From: Luidia sarsii | Lineage: Eukaryota > Echinodermata > Asteroidea > Paxillosida > Luidiidae | DNA length: 64,000 bases | Assembly: GCA_949987565.1 (NCBI GenBank) | Contig: OX465102.1 | Span: 20,562,857-20,626,856, forward strand | Direction: 5' to 3' | In this document: positions 63,065-64,000 of the stretch, one piece after another | Layout: every line of letters begins with the position of its first letter | Position numbering within the stretch: the first letter of the stretch is position 1 | Notes under the pieces: model-generated | Seen by the model: the letters and a program-made list of their open reading frames with translations, nothing else | Databases searched by the model: none | Told to the model about the DNA's origin: nothing | Program-made: the position numbers and the translations under genes

Positions 63065-64000
63065 GTAAGTCTTCCTCTCCCCCCTAGCTCATTGTCCGCT
63101 ACGTGTATACTGAAATCCATTGACTTCCAAAGGGTTTCCACTGGTATTTTGTGTGTCTGAGGTGGCAACTGATTATTTGCTCAGTAGATGTGGGCATGAA
63201 TCTAGTGCCTTGTGGAGACCTAGTCCAATAGGTTGAATAGGTATCCACAGGGAAATTCTAAGGGTGTAGGGTTAGGTCTCTACAAGGTTTTCACAAAACT
63301 GGTACTTGGAAATAACTCAAAAATGGGAAATTTGACATGTGTAAGAATCTGTCGCAAATTCAGGTGTTATATAAAAGGGACATACTGTCCAAATTCCTAC
63401 CCAGGAAAGTGTATGTAGTTGAATTGGGAGCATGTTTAAAACATGCATAGGTTGTATAGTGAATGAGAACAAAGCAATGTCTCCACAAGGATTAAAAACA
63501 TTAGTACATGTACAATGTATGTGTGTTTTGGTGCATGTACACTGCCCCTCGAAAGTTATAGCGCACCCACTGCACCCTTTTCAACTTAAGATTTCACTTT
63601 GAAATGTCACAGCTGTTCAGTAAACTGTCAAACCTGTGTCTGGAGTCATTATTTTAATCAGTAATAATCATATTTCCACTAAGAAGCACCCTCTGCATTA
63701 CGGCTATAAAGAGCAACTTCGCGACGCACTTTCGTCGCAACGTTAAACAGCCATCTTGATTTGCCTCATTATATATTCATGAGGACGAAAAATCGGGCTG
63801 TCATTTCAAGCTTTCAATGAATATTTACGAAGTGTTGCTGGAACCCCAGTCATAAATATGAAAACTACAGTTGCCAAGCCTTATAAGGAGTGCCCTAGTT
63901 TGCATATGAATGCCGTCTGGGGCCGTTAAACAGCAACACCGCCCAGGCAAAATCAGATCAACAATTATCAAAAAGGGGTGGTTCGTGTTGCACTCGGCAT
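63065..64000 (+). other. SLC6-like intron, open at window edge
   Basis: Short open frames only and no TM4/TM5-like coding segment. The next exon must lie beyond 64000. Confidence 0.5.

Overview
This is eukaryotic, intron-rich animal DNA. Two short genes are complete as spliced models and a third is cut by the right edge. The repeat landscape is many short inverted-repeat elements, echoes of Penelope-like retroelements, satellites inside introns, and abundant AGGCCTA and GTACATGTAC words. Together with a VEGF gene of invertebrate type, this suggests an invertebrate deuterostome, most likely an echinoderm and perhaps a sea star. The species assignment is inference.

Layout. (1) About 2.3-22.8 kb, plus strand: a five-exon VEGF/PDGF-family growth factor. 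Exons are 2947-3165, 15930-16137, 18129-18346, 19547-19842 and 22238-22769. All splice phases agree and the product is 490 residues, with a signal peptide, a cystine-knot domain with all eight family cysteines, a CxCxC cysteine-rich tail and a polar low-complexity C-terminus. Its introns hold at least five tandem arrays (units of 35, 46, 16, 31 and 26 bp) and many foldback elements. (2) 25.3-32.1 kb, minus strand: a three-exon Golgi carbohydrate sulfotransferase of the HNK-1/chondroitin type. Exons are 32090-31967, 28437-28277 and 26400-25267, giving 472 residues with an N-terminal membrane anchor. The two genes converge, and a possible shared poly(A) zone lies near 24.5 kb. (3) 32.1-38.4 kb: a GC-rich probable sulfotransferase promoter, then repeats including an 82-bp satellite. 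(4) 38.4-61.1 kb: lower-GC DNA with no recognised host exon, rich in GTACATGTAC-type words, tRNA-derived SINEs, Penelope-like hammerhead fragments and a nested foldback carrying a THAP-like zinc-finger reading frame. It is either the long 5' part of the next gene or intergenic. (5) 61.08-64 kb, plus strand: three consecutive exons of an SLC6-family transporter (TM1 to extracellular loop 2), continuing past the window. Its TM1 lacks the usual sodium/substrate motif.

The growth factor and the sulfotransferase could meet in extracellular-matrix biology, because sulfated glycans bind VEGFs. Nothing here shows a functional link beyond proximity.

The most unusual material is the repeats. Two families carry hammerhead-ribozyme-like cores of Penelope type, several copies being head-to-head inverted. 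A further hammerhead-like motif is fused to a tRNA-like SINE. There are foldback elements with telomere-like or minisatellite cores, a MITE nested in a THAP-bearing foldback, and higher-order satellite organisation.
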